NCBI GenBank assembly: GCA_003135415.1
Contig: PLBP01000038.1
Coordinates: 149 to 54,442, forward strand
Source of the DNA: Hyphomicrobiales bacterium
GTDB lineage: Bacteria; Pseudomonadota; Alphaproteobacteria; Rhizobiales; Xanthobacteraceae
Direction: 5' to 3'
DNA length: 54,294 nucleotides
In this document: positions 36,029 through 46,689 of the stretch, in pieces
Position numbering within the stretch: the first letter of the stretch is position 1
Layout: each line of letters opens with the position of its first letter
Program-made: the position numbers and the translations under genes
The notes under the pieces: model-generated
The model's input: only the letters and a program-made list of their open reading frames with translations
Database searches by the model: none
What the model was told of the DNA's origin: nothing

Positions 36029-39000
36029 ACGTCCGCGCGATTCCGGAAAAGACGCGGCTCGCGCAGACCGCCGCTTCCGATCCCGCGGCCTCGGCCTGGG
36101 TCGCCGCCAATGCAGGCTCCGGCAAAACCCATGTGCTCGCCCAGCGCGCGATCCGGCTCTTACTCGCCGGCGTTCAGCCCGCGCGCATTCTTTGCCTCAC
36201 CTTCACCAAGGCTGCCGCCGCCCATATGGCGAACCAGGTCTTGAACACGTTGCGCGAATGGGTGGGCCTCGACGATGACGCGCTCGACGAGCGGCTCGCG
36301 GCCCTCGAAGTGCTGCCGAAGTCTGCCGCGCGCCGCGCCGCCGCGCGGCGGCTCTTCGCTACAGCAATCGAAACGCCCGGCGGTCTCAAGGTGCAGACGA
36401 TCCACGCCTTTTGCGATCGCGTGCTGCATCAATTCCCATTCGAGGCGCGCGTTCCGGCGGCCTTCGAAGTGCTGGAAGAGGCCGGCGGGAACGAGCTGTT
36501 GAACCGCGTTCGCGGCTCCGTTCTGCTCGACGCCGCAAGCGAGCCCGCAAGCGAGCTGGGACGAGCCTTCGCCACCGCCGTGGCAGCCGCAAGCGACAAG
36601 AACCTCTCCGAAGTCTTCGATGAAGCGGTGCGCGCGCGTCAGAATCTGCGCGGACTGCTCGATCCGGGCGGGCTCGAACGCGCAAGAGGCGAAATCGCGT
36701 CCGCGCTCGATCTCGATGCCCGCGACTCCCTTGCCGAGATCGAACAGAAAATCGCTTCCGGCAAATATCTGCCGCGCGGCGAATGGGCGAGCATTGCCGC
36801 CGTCCTGCAAGCGATGAGCGGAAACGCGCGCGCGCGCGGCGAAAATCTCACCGAGGCGGCGGCTGCCGGCGGCGAATCCGCGATCGATCTTTATCTCTCG
36901 GTGTTTTTTACCGACACTGGCAAGTTGCGGGCGGAGAGTCAGTTCGGGAGTGCTGCGCTCCGCGTCGAACATTCAGCCCTGTTCCAGCGGCTATTCGACG
37001 AGCGCGAGCGGCTGCGTGGGCTTCTGGAAAAACGGCGGGCCGCTATCGCCCTTGAGCGCACGCAGGCGCTGAACGTCATCGCCCGCGCCATGATCGAGCG
37101 CTATGAGGAAATGAAGCGCGCGCGCGGCGTTCTCGACTACGACGATCTCATCGGCAAGACCGTCGATCTCCTGACGAACGAGGCAGCGGCCTGGGTGCAC
37201 TACAAGCTCGACGGCGGCATCGATCATATTTTGATCGACGAAGCGCAGGACACGAGCCCCGAACAATGGAAAATCGTCGATAAGTTGGCCGAGGAATTCT
37301 TCGTCGGTCACGGCGCGCGTCCGGATCGTATTCGCACGATCTTCGCGGTCGGCGACGAGAAGCAATCGATCTTCGCTTTCCAGGGTGCGGACCCGGCGGG
37401 ATTCCACCGCATGCGGCTCCAGTTCAAGAAGCGCCTCGGCGATGCCGGGCGGCCCTTTCACGACGGCAGGCTCGATCTTTCGTTCCGCTCGGCTCCGGGA
37501 ATCGTGCAGGCGGTCGATGCGATTTTCGCCCGGCCCGAGGCATTCCGGGGGCTTTCAAAGGACGCGAGCGAAAAAAATACCGTGCATCAAGCGATCCGCG
37601 GCGACGTGCCGGCGCTCGTCGAAATTTGGGACACGGTCGCGCCAGTCACTGATCCCGAAGATGAGCTTGCCTGGGATGCGCCGCTCAATGCGCAGAGCGA
37701 GACGAGTGCGCCGGCGCAGCTCTCGCAACAGATCGCGAAGGCCGTGAAATGCTGGCTCGCCGGCGAAATTTCCATCGGTGACCCACAGTCGGAAACGCCG
37801 CGCGCGCCTCATGCTGGCGATATCATCGTCCTTGTACGCCAGCGCGGGCCGCTATTCGAGGCGATCCTTCGCGCGCTCAAGAACGAGGGCTTGCCGGTCG
37901 CGGGCGCGGATCGCCTGAAGCTCGCCGAGCATCTCGCGGTCATGGACATCGCGGCACTCGGCGACGCGCTGCTTTTGCAAAGCGACGACCTTGCGCTTGC
38001 CTGCGCGCTCAAAAGCCCGCTTCTCGGATTCGACGAGGACGATCTATTCCACCTCGCACATGGGCGCACGGGCACGCTGTCCGAGGCGCTGCAGCAAGCG
38101 ACAAGCGCGGACGCGCGCAAGGCACAAGCGCGGCAGAAGATTTTGCGCTGGCGCGAAGAAGCGCGTGCGCTGCGTCCGTTCGATTTCCTGTCGCGCCTGC
38201 TCGGCCGCGACGGCGGACGCGAGAAAATTCTCGCACGGCTGGGAGCGGAAGCCGCGGATGCGCTCGACGAATTGCTCGCGCATGCGCTGGCTTATGAATC
38301 GATCGAAACGCCTTCCCTGCAAGGCTTCCTTGCTTTTCTTCGCCGCTCGGGATCGCAGGTAAAGCGCGACCTTGAGGTCAAGAGCGCGGCCATTCGCGTC
38401 ATGACCGTGCATGGCGCCAAGGGGCTGGAAGCGCCGATCGTGGTGCTTGCGGATACGACCTTCGTTCCCGAAGGCCGCAACGATCCTTGGCTCATGCCGA
38501 TGGCGAAGGAGGCCGATGCACCTCCCCGCGGATTTGTCTGGGCGCTCGCCGGTAAAGACGACGCGCGCGCCCTCGCCGTGGCCCGGCAAGCCGTGCGCGA
38601 CGCAGACGAGGAGGAACATCACCGCCTTCTCTATGTGGCGCTGACGCGCGCCCGCGACGCCCTGATTGTCTGCGGATGCGAAACGAAACGGCACGAAAAA
38701 TCGGGCTTGCAGGAAAACTGCTGGTATCGCCTTGTGCGCGACGCGCTCGCCCCCGGGCTCGAGAAAGCAGAGAATACGGGATACGGCTTCGACGGCGTTT
38801 GGCGTTGGCGGCCCGAGGGCAAGCGGCCAATAGCGCCGCAGGCCGCCGAGGCAAGCCCGGAAATTGCTCCTCCGGCGTGGCTGCGAAAGCTCGCGGCCTT
38901 GAGTTTGGCAATCGTGCCGCGCCGCCTCGTTCCGTCGACCATTTTGCCGAACGAACGCAGCGGCGGCGAGACCAAAACTGAGTCCGGTCTTGGTGCGAGA

Positions 39001-39519
39001 CGCCGCGGCTCGATCATTCATCGTCTGTTGCAAGAACTTCCTAAATATCCGGCCGGCTCACGCAACGGTGAGGCTACGCGCTTCCTCGCGAGAACCGCGA
39101 GCGATCTTCCGGATGGAATTCGCGCGAAGCTCATCGCCGAGTCGCTCGTGGTGCTCGATCATCCGGATTTCGCGATTTTATTCGGCCGAGAGAGCCGCGG
39201 CGAAGTCGATCTGCTCGGGCGGCTGCAGGGGACGTCCGGAAAAAGTAATTTTGAGGTCGCCGGCCGGATTGATCGGCTTGTCGTGATGCCTAATTCCATC
39301 TGGATCGCCGATTATAAAACGGACGCTCGACCGCCGTCGCGGCCCGAGGATGCGCCTGAAGCTTATCTCGCGCAGCTCGCCCTCTACCGCGCCTTGCTCG
39401 GCGAGTGGCTGCCGGGCCGCGCCATGCGAGCCTATCTGATCTGGACTGCAGGGCCTGCAATCCAGGAAGTGCCCGAGAGCCTCCTCGACGAGGTTTGGCG
39501 GCGCGTAACGTCGTTGTGA
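36025..39519 (+). CDS. addA: Double-strand break repair helicase-nuclease AddA
   Basis: 1164 residues, UvrD/Rep-type superfamily 1 helicase. Visible motifs: Walker A ANAGSGKTHVLAQR, motif Ia ILCLTFTKAAAAHM, motif II ILIDEAQDTSPEQW, motif III GDEKQSIFAFQGADP and motif V VMTVHGAKGLEAP. The C-terminal nuclease domain shows EVAGRIDRLVV and IADYKTDARPP. It unwinds and resects double-strand breaks with AddB. ATG 36025 (MNVRAIPEK) overlaps the addB stop. Confidence 0.95.
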   Translation: MNVRAIPEKTRLAQTAASDPAASAWVAANAGSGKTHVLAQRAIRLLLAGVQPARILCLTFTKAAAAHMANQVLNTLREWVGLDDDALDERLAALEVLPKSAARRAAARRLFATAIETPGGLKVQTIHAFCDRVLHQFPFEARVPAAFEVLEEAGGNELLNRVRGSVLLDAASEPASELGRAFATAVAAASDKNLSEVFDEAVRARQNLRGLLDPGGLERARGEIASALDLDARDSLAEIEQKIASGKYLPRGEWASIAAVLQAMSGNARARGENLTEAAAAGGESAIDLYLSVFFTDTGKLRAESQFGSAALRVEHSALFQRLFDERERLRGLLEKRRAAIALERTQALNVIARAMIERYEEMKRARGVLDYDDLIGKTVDLLTNEAAAWVHYKLDGGIDHILIDEAQDTSPEQWKIVDKLAEEFFVGHGARPDRIRTIFAVGDEKQSIFAFQGADPAGFHRMRLQFKKRLGDAGRPFHDGRLDLSFRSAPGIVQAVDAIFARPEAFRGLSKDASEKNTVHQAIRGDVPALVEIWDTVAPVTDPEDELAWDAPLNAQSETSAPAQLSQQIAKAVKCWLAGEISIGDPQSETPRAPHAGDIIVLVRQRGPLFEAILRALKNEGLPVAGADRLKLAEHLAVMDIAALGDALLLQSDDLALACALKSPLLGFDEDDLFHLAHGRTGTLSEALQQATSADARKAQARQKILRWREEARALRPFDFLSRLLGRDGGREKILARLGAEAADALDELLAHALAYESIETPSLQGFLAFLRRSGSQVKRDLEVKSAAIRVMTVHGAKGLEAPIVVLADTTFVPEGRNDPWLMPMAKEADAPPRGFVWALAGKDDARALAVARQAVRDADEEEHHRLLYVALTRARDALIVCGCETKRHEKSGLQENCWYRLVRDALAPGLEKAENTGYGFDGVWRWRPEGKRPIAPQAAEASPEIAPPAWLRKLAALSLAIVPRRLVPSTILPNERSGGETKTESGLGARRRGSIIHRLLQELPKYPAGSRNGEATRFLARTASDLPDGIRAKLIAESLVVLDHPDFAILFGRESRGEVDLLGRLQGTSGKSNFEVAGRIDRLVVMPNSIWIADYKTDARPPSRPEDAPEAYLAQLALYRALLGEWLPGRAMRAYLIWTAGPAIQEVPESLLDEVWRRVTSL

Positions 39520-39605
39520 GCCCGCCTTGACCCCCGGGGGCGGCATCCCTACGTTCCGCGTCCCCACAGGCCCACAGAACCGATTCCAATTAAAAAGAGG
39601 CTCCC

Positions 39606-39923
39606 ATGGTTGCCCCGGTATCCGACAAGTCCTTCCAAGCAGACGTGCTTCAATCGAAGGAGCCCGTGCTCGTCGACTTTTGGGCCGAGTGGTGCGGACC
39701 ATGCCGAGCGGTGGCGCCGGTTCTCGAGGAAGTCGCGGGCGAACTCAAGGGCAAGCTTAAAATCGTTAAGCTCAATGTCGACGAGAATCCCGAAACCGCC
39801 GCGAAATATGGAATTCAGTCGATCCCCACCTTGATGATCTTCAAGAACGGCGAGATGGCCTCGCGCCAGATCGGTGCCGCGCCCAAGGCGAAGATCGTGC
39901 AGTGGATCACCGGATCGGTCTAA
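39606..39923 (+). CDS. trxA: Thioredoxin
   Basis: 105 residues with the active site FWAEWCGPCRAVAP (CGPC) and the cis-Pro loop SIPTLMIF. A cytoplasmic dithiol reductant. GAGG lies 6 bases before the ATG. It lies 86 bp after addA, as in many Rhizobiales, and converges with folC. Confidence 0.97.
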   Translation: MVAPVSDKSFQADVLQSKEPVLVDFWAEWCGPCRAVAPVLEEVAGELKGKLKIVKLNVDENPETAAKYGIQSIPTLMIFKNGEMASRQIGAAPKAKIVQWITGSV

Positions 39924-39934
39924 AGCGCGAAACC

Positions 39935-39951
39935 GCCGGGCTCAGCCCGGC
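39935..39951. terminator. Bidirectional hairpin between trxA and folC
   Basis: GCCGGG and CCCGGC with a CTCAG loop lie 12 bp after the trxA stop and overlap the folC stop codon (39942-39944). No long T-run is present. By position it ends both convergent transcripts. Confidence 0.5.
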
Positions 39952-41282
39952 AGCGTTCCGTTGGCGGCAAGCACTTCGCCCGCGAGATAAAGCGATCCCG
40001 TAATCAATACGCGTGGCGGCGCTTCCCAGGGGAGCGCCGCAATTTTATCGAGCGCATCCTCGACGCTCGCCGCGATATCAACGGCGTGTCCAGCGCGCGC
40101 CGCTGCGGCGGCAATTTCTTCGGGCTTGCGCGTATTTTCGCCGGCTACGGGCACCGCAAATAAATGGCGCGCGAGCCCGCTGAAACAGGCGAGAAACCCC
40201 TCCATATCCTTGGTCGCGAGCATGCCGGCAACCAACACGAATGGCCGCGGCGCGCGCTCCTCCAACTCCGCAATCGCACCCGCAATGGCGATGGCGCCGC
40301 CGACATTGTGACCGCCATCGAGCCAAAGCTCGGACCCCATGGGCAAGCGGCCGATCAACCGGCCGGAAGAAAGACGCTGCATGCGCGCGGGCCATTCGAC
40401 CTCGCGCATTCCCCGCTCATAAGCCTGCGTGGTTATTTCGGGCGTCTTGATCGTGCGCAAGGTCGCGACCGCAATCCCGGCATTTTCGATTTGATGGCGG
40501 CCAAACAGGCGCGGACGCGGCAAATCGAGAAGGCTCGTCTCATCCGAGTAGATGAGCCGGCTTTGCTCTTCATGCGCGGTCCACTGCTCGCCGCAGACCG
40601 AAAGCTCGCTCGCGAGCTTTGCCGCGGCCCGCTCAATCACTGCAAGCGCCGCCGGCTCTTGATGCGCGACGATGGTGGGAACGCCCTGTTTCAAGATACC
40701 CGCCTTCTCGCCCGCGATGTCGGCAAGCGTCGGGCCGAGGTGTTCGGTGTGATCGATCGAGATCGGCGTGATCACGGTGGCGAGCGGCCGCTCGACTACG
40801 TTGGTTGCGTCCAACCTGCCGCCGAGGCCGGTCTCCAACAGCAGAAAATCGGCGGGGCAGCCTGCGAAAATCGACAGCGCGACCGCGGTCGTGATCTCGA
40901 AAAACGTAATCGGATCGTTCCCGTTCACGCGCTCGCACTCAGCCAGTGCACCGGTAAGCGTCGCATCGTCGACCAAGACGCCGCCGCCGACCTTGCCCAC
41001 GCGAATTCGTTCGTGAAAGCGAACGAGGCTCGGAGACGTATAGGCGTGGACGCGGAAGCCCGCCGCTTCCAGGACCGCGCGCAGGATCGCGATGGTCGAG
41101 CCTTTGCCGTTGGTGCCCGCGACATGAATCGTGGGCGGCAATTTGCGCTCAGGATGGCCGAGCCGCGCGAGCAGGCGATGAACGCGGCCGAGCGAAAGAT
41201 CGATCTTTTTGGGATGTAGCCTTGCGAGCCGTTCGAGTAACGCGCCGGCGGACAAATCAGCGCGCGCGGCAGCCCTGCTCAC
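39942..41282 (-). CDS. folC: Folylpolyglutamate synthase / dihydrofolate synthase
   Basis: 446 residues of the Mur-ligase fold. The ATP loop is [15 protein letters not shown], the folate region follows as [13 protein letters not shown], then [12 protein letters not shown] and [14 protein letters not shown]. It adds Glu to dihydropteroate and to reduced folates. GTG 41282 overlaps the accD stop (GTGA), giving trpFBA-accD-folC a coupled end. The open frame extends further upstream inside accD without homology. Confidence 0.94.
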   Translation of the reverse strand: MSRAAARADLSAGALLERLARLHPKKIDLSLGRVHRLLARLGHPERKLPPTIHVAGTNGKGSTIAILRAVLEAAGFRVHAYTSPSLVRFHERIRVGKVGGGVLVDDATLTGALAECERVNGNDPITFFEITTAVALSIFAGCPADFLLLETGLGGRLDATNVVERPLATVITPISIDHTEHLGPTLADIAGEKAGILKQGVPTIVAHQEPAALAVIERAAAKLASELSVCGEQWTAHEEQSRLIYSDETSLLDLPRPRLFGRHQIENAGIAVATLRTIKTPEITTQAYERGMREVEWPARMQRLSSGRLIGRLPMGSELWLDGGHNVGGAIAIAGAIAELEERAPRPFVLVAGMLATKDMEGFLACFSGLARHLFAVPVAGENTRKPEEIAAAAARAGHAVDIAASVEDALDKIAALPWEAPPRVLITGSLYLAGEVLAANGTLPG

Positions 41283-42169
41283 ACCGCACCGGCAAGCGCG
41301 GGTAGCTGCCGGTCGATGCCCGGAGATTTGGTGAGCAGCCGGCAAATGCGGGCAAGCGTCGGCCGCAGATGATGACGATGCACCACCATGTCGACCATGC
41401 CGTGGTCCCGCAGATATTCCGCGCGCTGGAAGCCCTCGGGCAGCTTTTCGCGGATCGTTTGCTCGATCACGCGGGGGCCCGCGAAGCCGATCAGCGCGCC
41501 GGGCTCGGCAATGTGCACATCGCCGAGCATCGCGTAGGAGGCGGTGACGCCGCCGGTGGTGGGATTCGTCAGCACCACGATGTAGGGCTTCTTCACGTCG
41601 CGCAAGCGCTGCACCCCGACGGTCGTCCGCGGCAACTGCATCAGTGAAAGGATTCCTTCCTGCATGCGCGCACCGCCCGAGGCCGCGAACAGGATGAACG
41701 GAGTGTGTTTTTCGATCGCGGTCTCCATGCCCCGGATCACCGCTTCGCCCGCCGCCATGCCGAGCGAGCCGCCCATGAAATCGAAATCCTGCACGCCGAT
41801 GACGACTGGCAAGCCCTCGAGTTTTCCGTAGCCAAGCTTGATCGCGTCCTTCAAGCCGGTTTTCGCGCGCGCATCCTTCAAGCGATCCTGATAACGCCGC
41901 TCGTCACGGAACTTGAGCGGATCGGTCGCGACTTCAGGGAGCGCGATGTCGAGCCAGGTTTCGCCGTCGAAAACCGACTTCAGCCGCGCCGCGGCGCCCA
42001 TGCGCATGTGATAGTTCGAATTGGGAATGACCCACTGGTTCGCTTCCACGTCCTTGTGAAAGACGAGCTGGCCGGTCTCCGGGCATTTGACCCAAAGATT
42101 TTCCGGCACGTCCCGGCGTTGTAGGAACGAGCGAATCTTCGGGCGGACGACGTTCGAGATCCAGTTCAT
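41279..42169 (-). CDS. accD: Acetyl-CoA carboxylase carboxyltransferase subunit beta
   Basis: 296 residues. The carboxyltransferase core shows [30 protein letters not shown] and [17 protein letters not shown]. The N-terminal zinc ribbon normally has four Cys; here it reads [11 protein letters not shown] and VIPNSNYHM, leaving only one. Zinc loss in this subunit is, as I recall, common in Rhizobiales. With AccA it makes malonyl-CoA for fatty acid synthesis. It follows trpA by 67 bp. Confidence 0.94.
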   Translation of the reverse strand: MNWISNVVRPKIRSFLQRRDVPENLWVKCPETGQLVFHKDVEANQWVIPNSNYHMRMGAAARLKSVFDGETWLDIALPEVATDPLKFRDERRYQDRLKDARAKTGLKDAIKLGYGKLEGLPVVIGVQDFDFMGGSLGMAAGEAVIRGMETAIEKHTPFILFAASGGARMQEGILSLMQLPRTTVGVQRLRDVKKPYIVVLTNPTTGGVTASYAMLGDVHIAEPGALIGFAGPRVIEQTIREKLPEGFQRAEYLRDHGMVDMVVHRHHLRPTLARICRLLTKSPGIDRQLPALAGAV

Positions 42170-42236
42170 GACCGTGTTCTGAAGCTATCCCTATCTAATC
42201 ACTCTCGTCCGCGGCCGAAAGCCCGTCAAAAGACGA

Positions 42237-43076
42237 TCACTCCGCCGCCACGCGCCGCGCCGAACGCACGCCTTCGGCAAGCGAAGCCACAAGATCGGTC
42301 ACGGCTTTCACGGTTTTCGCGCTCGTCCGGCCGTCCTTGTCAAGAGTTTGGCGCACCGCTTCCACGAGCGCCGAGCCGACCACGACCGCGTCGGAGGCGG
42401 TGGCAATCGCACGGGCGTCGCTCGCCGATTTCACGCCGAAGCCAACGGCGACGGGCAGCTTGGTGTGGCGCTTGATGCGCGTCACCGCCGCGATCACACG
42501 GCTGGTATCCGGAATTGCACTGCCGGTAATTCCGGTGACCGAGACGTAGTAGACGAAGCCCGACGTGTTCGCGAGCACGGCCGGCAGCCTATGATCGTCG
42601 GTCGTCGGCGTAGCCAACCGAATGAAGGCAATCCCCGCCTTGAGCGCGGGCAGGCACAATTCTTCGTCTTCTTCCGGCGGCAGATCGACGACGATCAGCC
42701 CATCGACGCCGGCGGCGTTCGCATCTTTCAGGAAGCGCTCGACGCCATAAATGTAGATCGGATTGTAGTAGCCCATCAGCACGATCGGCGTTGCGTTATC
42801 GCCCGCGCGAAAGGCGCGGACCATGGCAAGCGTCTTTTTCAAAGTTTGGCCGCCCTTCAACGCGCGTTGCGAAGACGCCTGAATGGCCGGACCGTCCGCC
42901 ATCGGATCGGTGAAGGGAACACCCAACTCGATCAAATCGGCGCCGGCCTTGGGGAGTGCCTTCAGAAGCGCGAGCGAAGTCTCGTAATCCGGATCGCCGG
43001 AGGTGATGAACGTCACCAGCCCCGCGCGGCCTTCGCCCGCGAGCGCCTTGAAGCGTGCATCGATGCGCGCGCTCAC
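42237..43076 (-). CDS. trpA: Tryptophan synthase alpha chain
   Basis: 279 residues, TIM barrel. Catalytic Glu in [16 protein letters not shown] and Asp in [12 protein letters not shown]; the phosphate-binding loop is [10 protein letters not shown]. It cleaves indole-glycerol phosphate and passes indole to TrpB. The start overlaps the trpB stop (ATGA). Confidence 0.96.
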   Translation of the reverse strand: MSARIDARFKALAGEGRAGLVTFITSGDPDYETSLALLKALPKAGADLIELGVPFTDPMADGPAIQASSQRALKGGQTLKKTLAMVRAFRAGDNATPIVLMGYYNPIYIYGVERFLKDANAAGVDGLIVVDLPPEEDEELCLPALKAGIAFIRLATPTTDDHRLPAVLANTSGFVYYVSVTGITGSAIPDTSRVIAAVTRIKRHTKLPVAVGFGVKSASDARAIATASDAVVVGSALVEAVRQTLDKDGRTSAKTVKAVTDLVASLAEGVRSARRVAAE

Positions 43077-44287
43077 AGCTTGCCCCCGAGATGCTCCGCG
43101 ACCGTATAGACGTCCTTGTCGCCGCGGCCGGATAGATTGATCACCATCAGATGATCCTTCGGCTTTTTCGGCGCGAGATCGACCACCTTGGCGATCGCGT
43201 GCGCGGGCTCGAGCGCCGGAATGATTCCTTCAAGCGTGCTCAGCAACTGAAACGCCTTCAGCGCCTCGTCGTCGGTCGCCGACAGAAACTGCACACGCTT
43301 CATGTCGTGGAGCCAGGAATGCTCGGGGCCGATGCCGGGATAATCGAGACCCGCCGAGATCGAATGGGCGTCCTTGATCTGGCCGTCGTCGTCCATGAGA
43401 AGATAGGTGCGGTTGCCGTGCAAGACGCCGGGCCTGCCGCCGGCGATCGAGGCCGCATGCAGGCCGCTTGAAAGCCCGTGACCCGCCGCCTCGACGCCGT
43501 ACATTTCGATCGAGGGCTCGTCGAGGAAGGGATGAAAGAGGCCCATCGCGTTCGAACCGCCGCCGATGCAGGCGACGAGCGAATCGGGAAGCCGCCCTTC
43601 GGCGGCATTCATTTGCTCGCGTGTTTCCTTGCCGATCACCGACTGGAAGTCCCGCACCATCGCGGGATAGGGATGCGGGCCTGCGACCGTGCCGATGCAA
43701 TAGAAGGTGTTGTCGACGTTGGTGACCCAGTCGCGTAGCGCCTCGTTCATCGCATCCTTCAATGTCTTCGAGCCGGAGTTGACCGGCCGCACTTCGGCGC
43801 CGAGCAATTTCATGCGAAAGACGTTCGCCTTCTGCCGCTCGACGTCGACGGCGCCCATATAGACCACGCAGTCGAGCCCGAAATTCGCGCACATCGTCGC
43901 GGTGGCGACGCCGTGCATGCCGGCGCCGGTTTCGGCGATGATCCGCTTCTTGCCCATGCGGCGCGCGAGCATGATTTGCCCAAGCACGTTGTTGAGCTTG
44001 TGGGAGCCCGTGTGATTGAGCTCCTCGCGCTTGAGATAGATCTTGGCGCCCTGCAAATGATCGGTGAGGCGTTTCGCGAAATAAAGCGGGCTCGGACGGC
44101 CGACGTAATGCTTCTGGTAGGATTCCATTTCGGCCTTGAAGGCGGGGTCATTTCTCGCCTCGGCGTAAGCGCGCTCGAGTTCGAGCACGAGCGGCATCAG
44201 GGTCTCGGCGACGAAGCGGCCGCCATAGATGCCGAAATGGCCGTGGGCGTCGGGGCCGAGCCGCAAGCTGTTCGGGCGCGCGGTCAC
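43073..44287 (-). CDS. trpB: Tryptophan synthase beta chain
   Basis: 404 residues, PLP enzyme. The PLP Lys is in [28 protein letters not shown] and [12 protein letters not shown] are the other cofactor loops. It joins indole with serine to give tryptophan. Four-base overlaps with trpF and trpA show one operon. Confidence 0.97.
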   Translation of the reverse strand: MTARPNSLRLGPDAHGHFGIYGGRFVAETLMPLVLELERAYAEARNDPAFKAEMESYQKHYVGRPSPLYFAKRLTDHLQGAKIYLKREELNHTGSHKLNNVLGQIMLARRMGKKRIIAETGAGMHGVATATMCANFGLDCVVYMGAVDVERQKANVFRMKLLGAEVRPVNSGSKTLKDAMNEALRDWVTNVDNTFYCIGTVAGPHPYPAMVRDFQSVIGKETREQMNAAEGRLPDSLVACIGGGSNAMGLFHPFLDEPSIEMYGVEAAGHGLSSGLHAASIAGGRPGVLHGNRTYLLMDDDGQIKDAHSISAGLDYPGIGPEHSWLHDMKRVQFLSATDDEALKAFQLLSTLEGIIPALEPAHAIAKVVDLAPKKPKDHLMVINLSGRGDKDVYTVAEHLGGKL

Positions 44288-44961
44288 GATACGGTCTCGC
44301 GTTTTTGCGATCCCAGCGTGGCCGCGGCGGCGCGGGCGTTTTTTACGAAATTCCGGATCTTGTCCGGATCCTTTTTGCCGGGCGCACGCTCCACGCCGGA
44401 AGAAACATCCACGGCATCGGGGCAGACGACGCGGACCGCCTCGGCGACATTTTCAGGCGTGAGTCCGCCGGAAAGCATCATTGGTTTTTTGCGCGCAAGG
44501 CCTGCAAGAAGCGTCCAGTCGAAGGCGCGGCCGTGGCCGCCCGGACGAGATGCGTCCTTCGGGGGTCTTGCGTCGAACAGGATGCGGTCGGCGACTGCCT
44601 CGTAATCGGAAATGATGCGTAAGTCAGCCGCTTCCGCGACCGCAATCGCTTTCATCACCGGGCGCCCGAAACGAGTTCGAATTGCGCTAACGCGCTCCGC
44701 GCTTTCCGCGCCATGAAGCTGCAAAAGATCGGGCTTGGCGTGCTCGACGATTTCCGCAAGCAGCTTGTCATCCGCATCGACGACGAGGGCGGTGACGAGC
44801 GCGCGGCCGCGTGCACGCGCTACGAGTTTCGCCGCAGATACCGCCGTTATTGCGCGTGGGCTTGGCGGAAAAAACACGAGGCCGACGAGATCGGCGCCGG
44901 CTTCGAGGGCCGCGTCCATGGCCGCCAAGTCATTGATTCCGCAGATTTTGACCTCGATCAT
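44284..44961 (-). CDS. trpF: Phosphoribosylanthranilate isomerase
   Basis: 225 residues, small TIM barrel. [17 protein letters not shown] at the start carries the catalytic Cys, and the Asp is in [20 protein letters not shown] regions; [11 protein letters not shown] and [12 protein letters not shown] bind phosphate. It performs the third step after anthranilate in tryptophan synthesis. It overlaps trpB by four bases. The rest of the pathway (trpE, trpD, trpC) is not in this window. Confidence 0.95.
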   Translation of the reverse strand: MIEVKICGINDLAAMDAALEAGADLVGLVFFPPSPRAITAVSAAKLVARARGRALVTALVVDADDKLLAEIVEHAKPDLLQLHGAESAERVSAIRTRFGRPVMKAIAVAEAADLRIISDYEAVADRILFDARPPKDASRPGGHGRAFDWTLLAGLARKKPMMLSGGLTPENVAEAVRVVCPDAVDVSSGVERAPGKKDPDKIRNFVKNARAAAATLGSQKRETVS

Positions 44962-45003
44962 GGCCCGTTCGATGACATGGGATCGCCATCCTGTCCACTG
45001 GCC

Positions 45004-45954
45004 TCACGCAGTGTTGAGACGGCTCCAAATTAACATCGCCGTGGCCAAGTCTTCGATCGCCGTGCCGACCGATTTGAACAGCGTGATTTCGCTCGCGCTC
45101 TCGCGCCCCTTCACGTGGCCTCGGCAAAGATCGAACAGATCGCCCCGGATATCGCGCTCGCGGATTACGCCGCGGCGAAGCGGGTCGACGATATCGCCGG
45201 CTTCCGTCAGGGCGCCGGCGCGGGTATCGACGTAGATGCGCGCGCAGCGAAGCGTTTTGTCGTCGGCCTCACGCATCGTCGGTTTGAAGCCGCCGACAAG
45301 ATCGAGATGGGTGCCCGCTTGCAGCCAATTTCCATGAACGAGCGGAGCCGGAGACAAAGTTGCGCAGGAGACGATGTCGGCGGCGCGAATTTCCGTTTCG
45401 AGATCGTCCGCCGCGCGCGTGTCAAAGCCCTCCAATGACAACTCAGCGGCAAGCGTCTCGGCGCGCTTACGCGTCCGATTCCAAACCGCGATTTTCCGGA
45501 TCGGCCTGACCGAAGCGTGCGCACGGATGAGATAGGGCGCGAGCGCCCCCGCCCCGATCATGAGGAGGTGCGCCGCGTCTTCGCGCGCGAGAAACCTTGC
45601 CGCGAGCCCCGAAGCCGCGGCCGTGCGCCAAAGCGTGAATACCCGTCCGTCGATCGCCGCTAGCGGCTCGCCGGCGTCGCCTTTCATCAGGAGATACGTT
45701 CCGGTGACACTCGCCTCTCCGCGCGCGGCATTGCCCGGAAAAACGCTCACGACTTTCGTGCCGATAAAGCTTGACGCGGCCTCCGCCGTCCAAGCCGGCA
45801 TCAACAGGAGGGTTGCCTCGCCGCCTGCCCGCGCCATCGCATGGTGGTGGCGCAAGGGCGCGGTGATTTCGGCACGGAAGGCATCGGCGATGGCGTCGAT
45901 GAGGGCGGGGAATTTCAGGGCCGCCGTAATCTCGGCCGCCGAAATGAGACGCAC
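45004..45954 (-). CDS. Ornithine cyclodeaminase / mu-crystallin family protein
   Basis: About 316 residues. The Rossmann region LMIGAGALAPYLIRAHAS, the earlier GGEATLLLMPAW, SSFIGTKVVSVFPGNA, and later DLVGGFKPTMREAD place it in the OCD/mu-crystallin family. Members include ornithine cyclodeaminase, ketimine reductases and alanine dehydrogenase; the substrate cannot be told. GTG 45954 gives a normal start (RLISAAEI), 10 bp after lapA. It is upstream of trpF on the same strand, 42 bp away. Confidence 0.86.
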   Translation of the reverse strand: MRLISAAEITAALKFPALIDAIADAFRAEITAPLRHHHAMARAGGEATLLLMPAWTAEAASSFIGTKVVSVFPGNAARGEASVTGTYLLMKGDAGEPLAAIDGRVFTLWRTAAASGLAARFLAREDAAHLLMIGAGALAPYLIRAHASVRPIRKIAVWNRTRKRAETLAAELSLEGFDTRAADDLETEIRAADIVSCATLSPAPLVHGNWLQAGTHLDLVGGFKPTMREADDKTLRCARIYVDTRAGALTEAGDIVDPLRRGVIRERDIRGDLFDLCRGHVKGRESASEITLFKSVGTAIEDLATAMLIWSRLNTA

Positions 45955-45964
45955 CGGATGATGC

Positions 45965-46306
45965 TCAGCCGGAAAAAGGCAAGGACGGGAATTCGGGCTT
46001 GGCGCTCTCCTCGGCCTTACGCATGGATTCAATTTCCGCTTTCACGCGGGCGAGTTCGTCTTGTGCCGCGCGGGCCGTGCGCCAAAGACGCCATTGTTTT
46101 GCGAGCGATATCAGTCCGCCGATGATGATGCCGAATATCAATCCGGCAAAGGCGACGATGAAAAGGGGTACCGAGAATGTGAGCGGCGACATTTCGCCCG
46201 CGAACGGATCGAACGATACGATAACGGACGTCCGGTTCGCGACCGCGAACAGGACGATCACGATGCCCAGCGGAAGAAAGACAAACCAATTGAGGAGTCT
46301 GCGCAC
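45965..46306 (-). CDS. lapA: LapA-domain inner-membrane protein
   Basis: 113 residues. Two helices: LLNWFVFLPLGIVIVLFAVAN (about 4-25) and PLFIVAFAGLIFGIIIGGLIS (about 46-68). A charged cytoplasmic helix rich in Arg/Glu follows. The NRTSVIVSFDPF loop is typical of the lipopolysaccharide assembly protein A domain. In E. coli LapA works with LapB and FtsH on LpxC turnover; no lapB is adjacent here. It follows ihfB by 38 bp, as commonly in alphaproteobacteria. Confidence 0.85.
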   Translation of the reverse strand: MRRLLNWFVFLPLGIVIVLFAVANRTSVIVSFDPFAGEMSPLTFSVPLFIVAFAGLIFGIIIGGLISLAKQWRLWRTARAAQDELARVKAEIESMRKAEESAKPEFPSLPFSG

Positions 46307-46344
46307 GGATCAAGACCCCTGAACTTGCATGATCGAAGGGGTAC

Positions 46345-46632
46345 TTAGCGCCGCGGCCGGTTTAGCCGGTCGCGCATTTCCTTCCCGGTCTTGAAGTAGG
46401 GCACGACCTTTTCCGACACCTTCACTTGCGCGCCGGTGCGCGGATTGCGTCCGATGCGGGCCGGCCGGGACTTCACGGAAAAAGCGCCGAAGCCGCGAAG
46501 CTCGACGCGATCCCCGCGCGCAAGCGCGAAGGTAACCTCATCGAGGATCGCTTCGACGATGTTCTCAACGTCGCGTTGATAAAGATGCGGGTTCGCCTCG
46601 GCGACTTTTTGAACGAGCTCCGACTTGATCAT
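46345..46632 (-). CDS. ihfB: Integration host factor subunit beta
   Basis: 95 residues of the HU/IHF fold. [21 protein letters not shown] starts the family pattern and [21 protein letters not shown] is the signature DNA-binding arm. With IhfA it bends DNA at specific sites in recombination, replication and transcription. It lies between sppA and lapA on the minus strand. Confidence 0.94.
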   Translation of the reverse strand: MIKSELVQKVAEANPHLYQRDVENIVEAILDEVTFALARGDRVELRGFGAFSVKSRPARIGRNPRTGAQVKVSEKVVPYFKTGKEMRDRLNRPRR

Positions 46633-46689
46633 TGGCCCGCCGCCTCCGAGCGAAAACCCAAGCGATCAAAATGGCTTGGAAGAGTTCAG

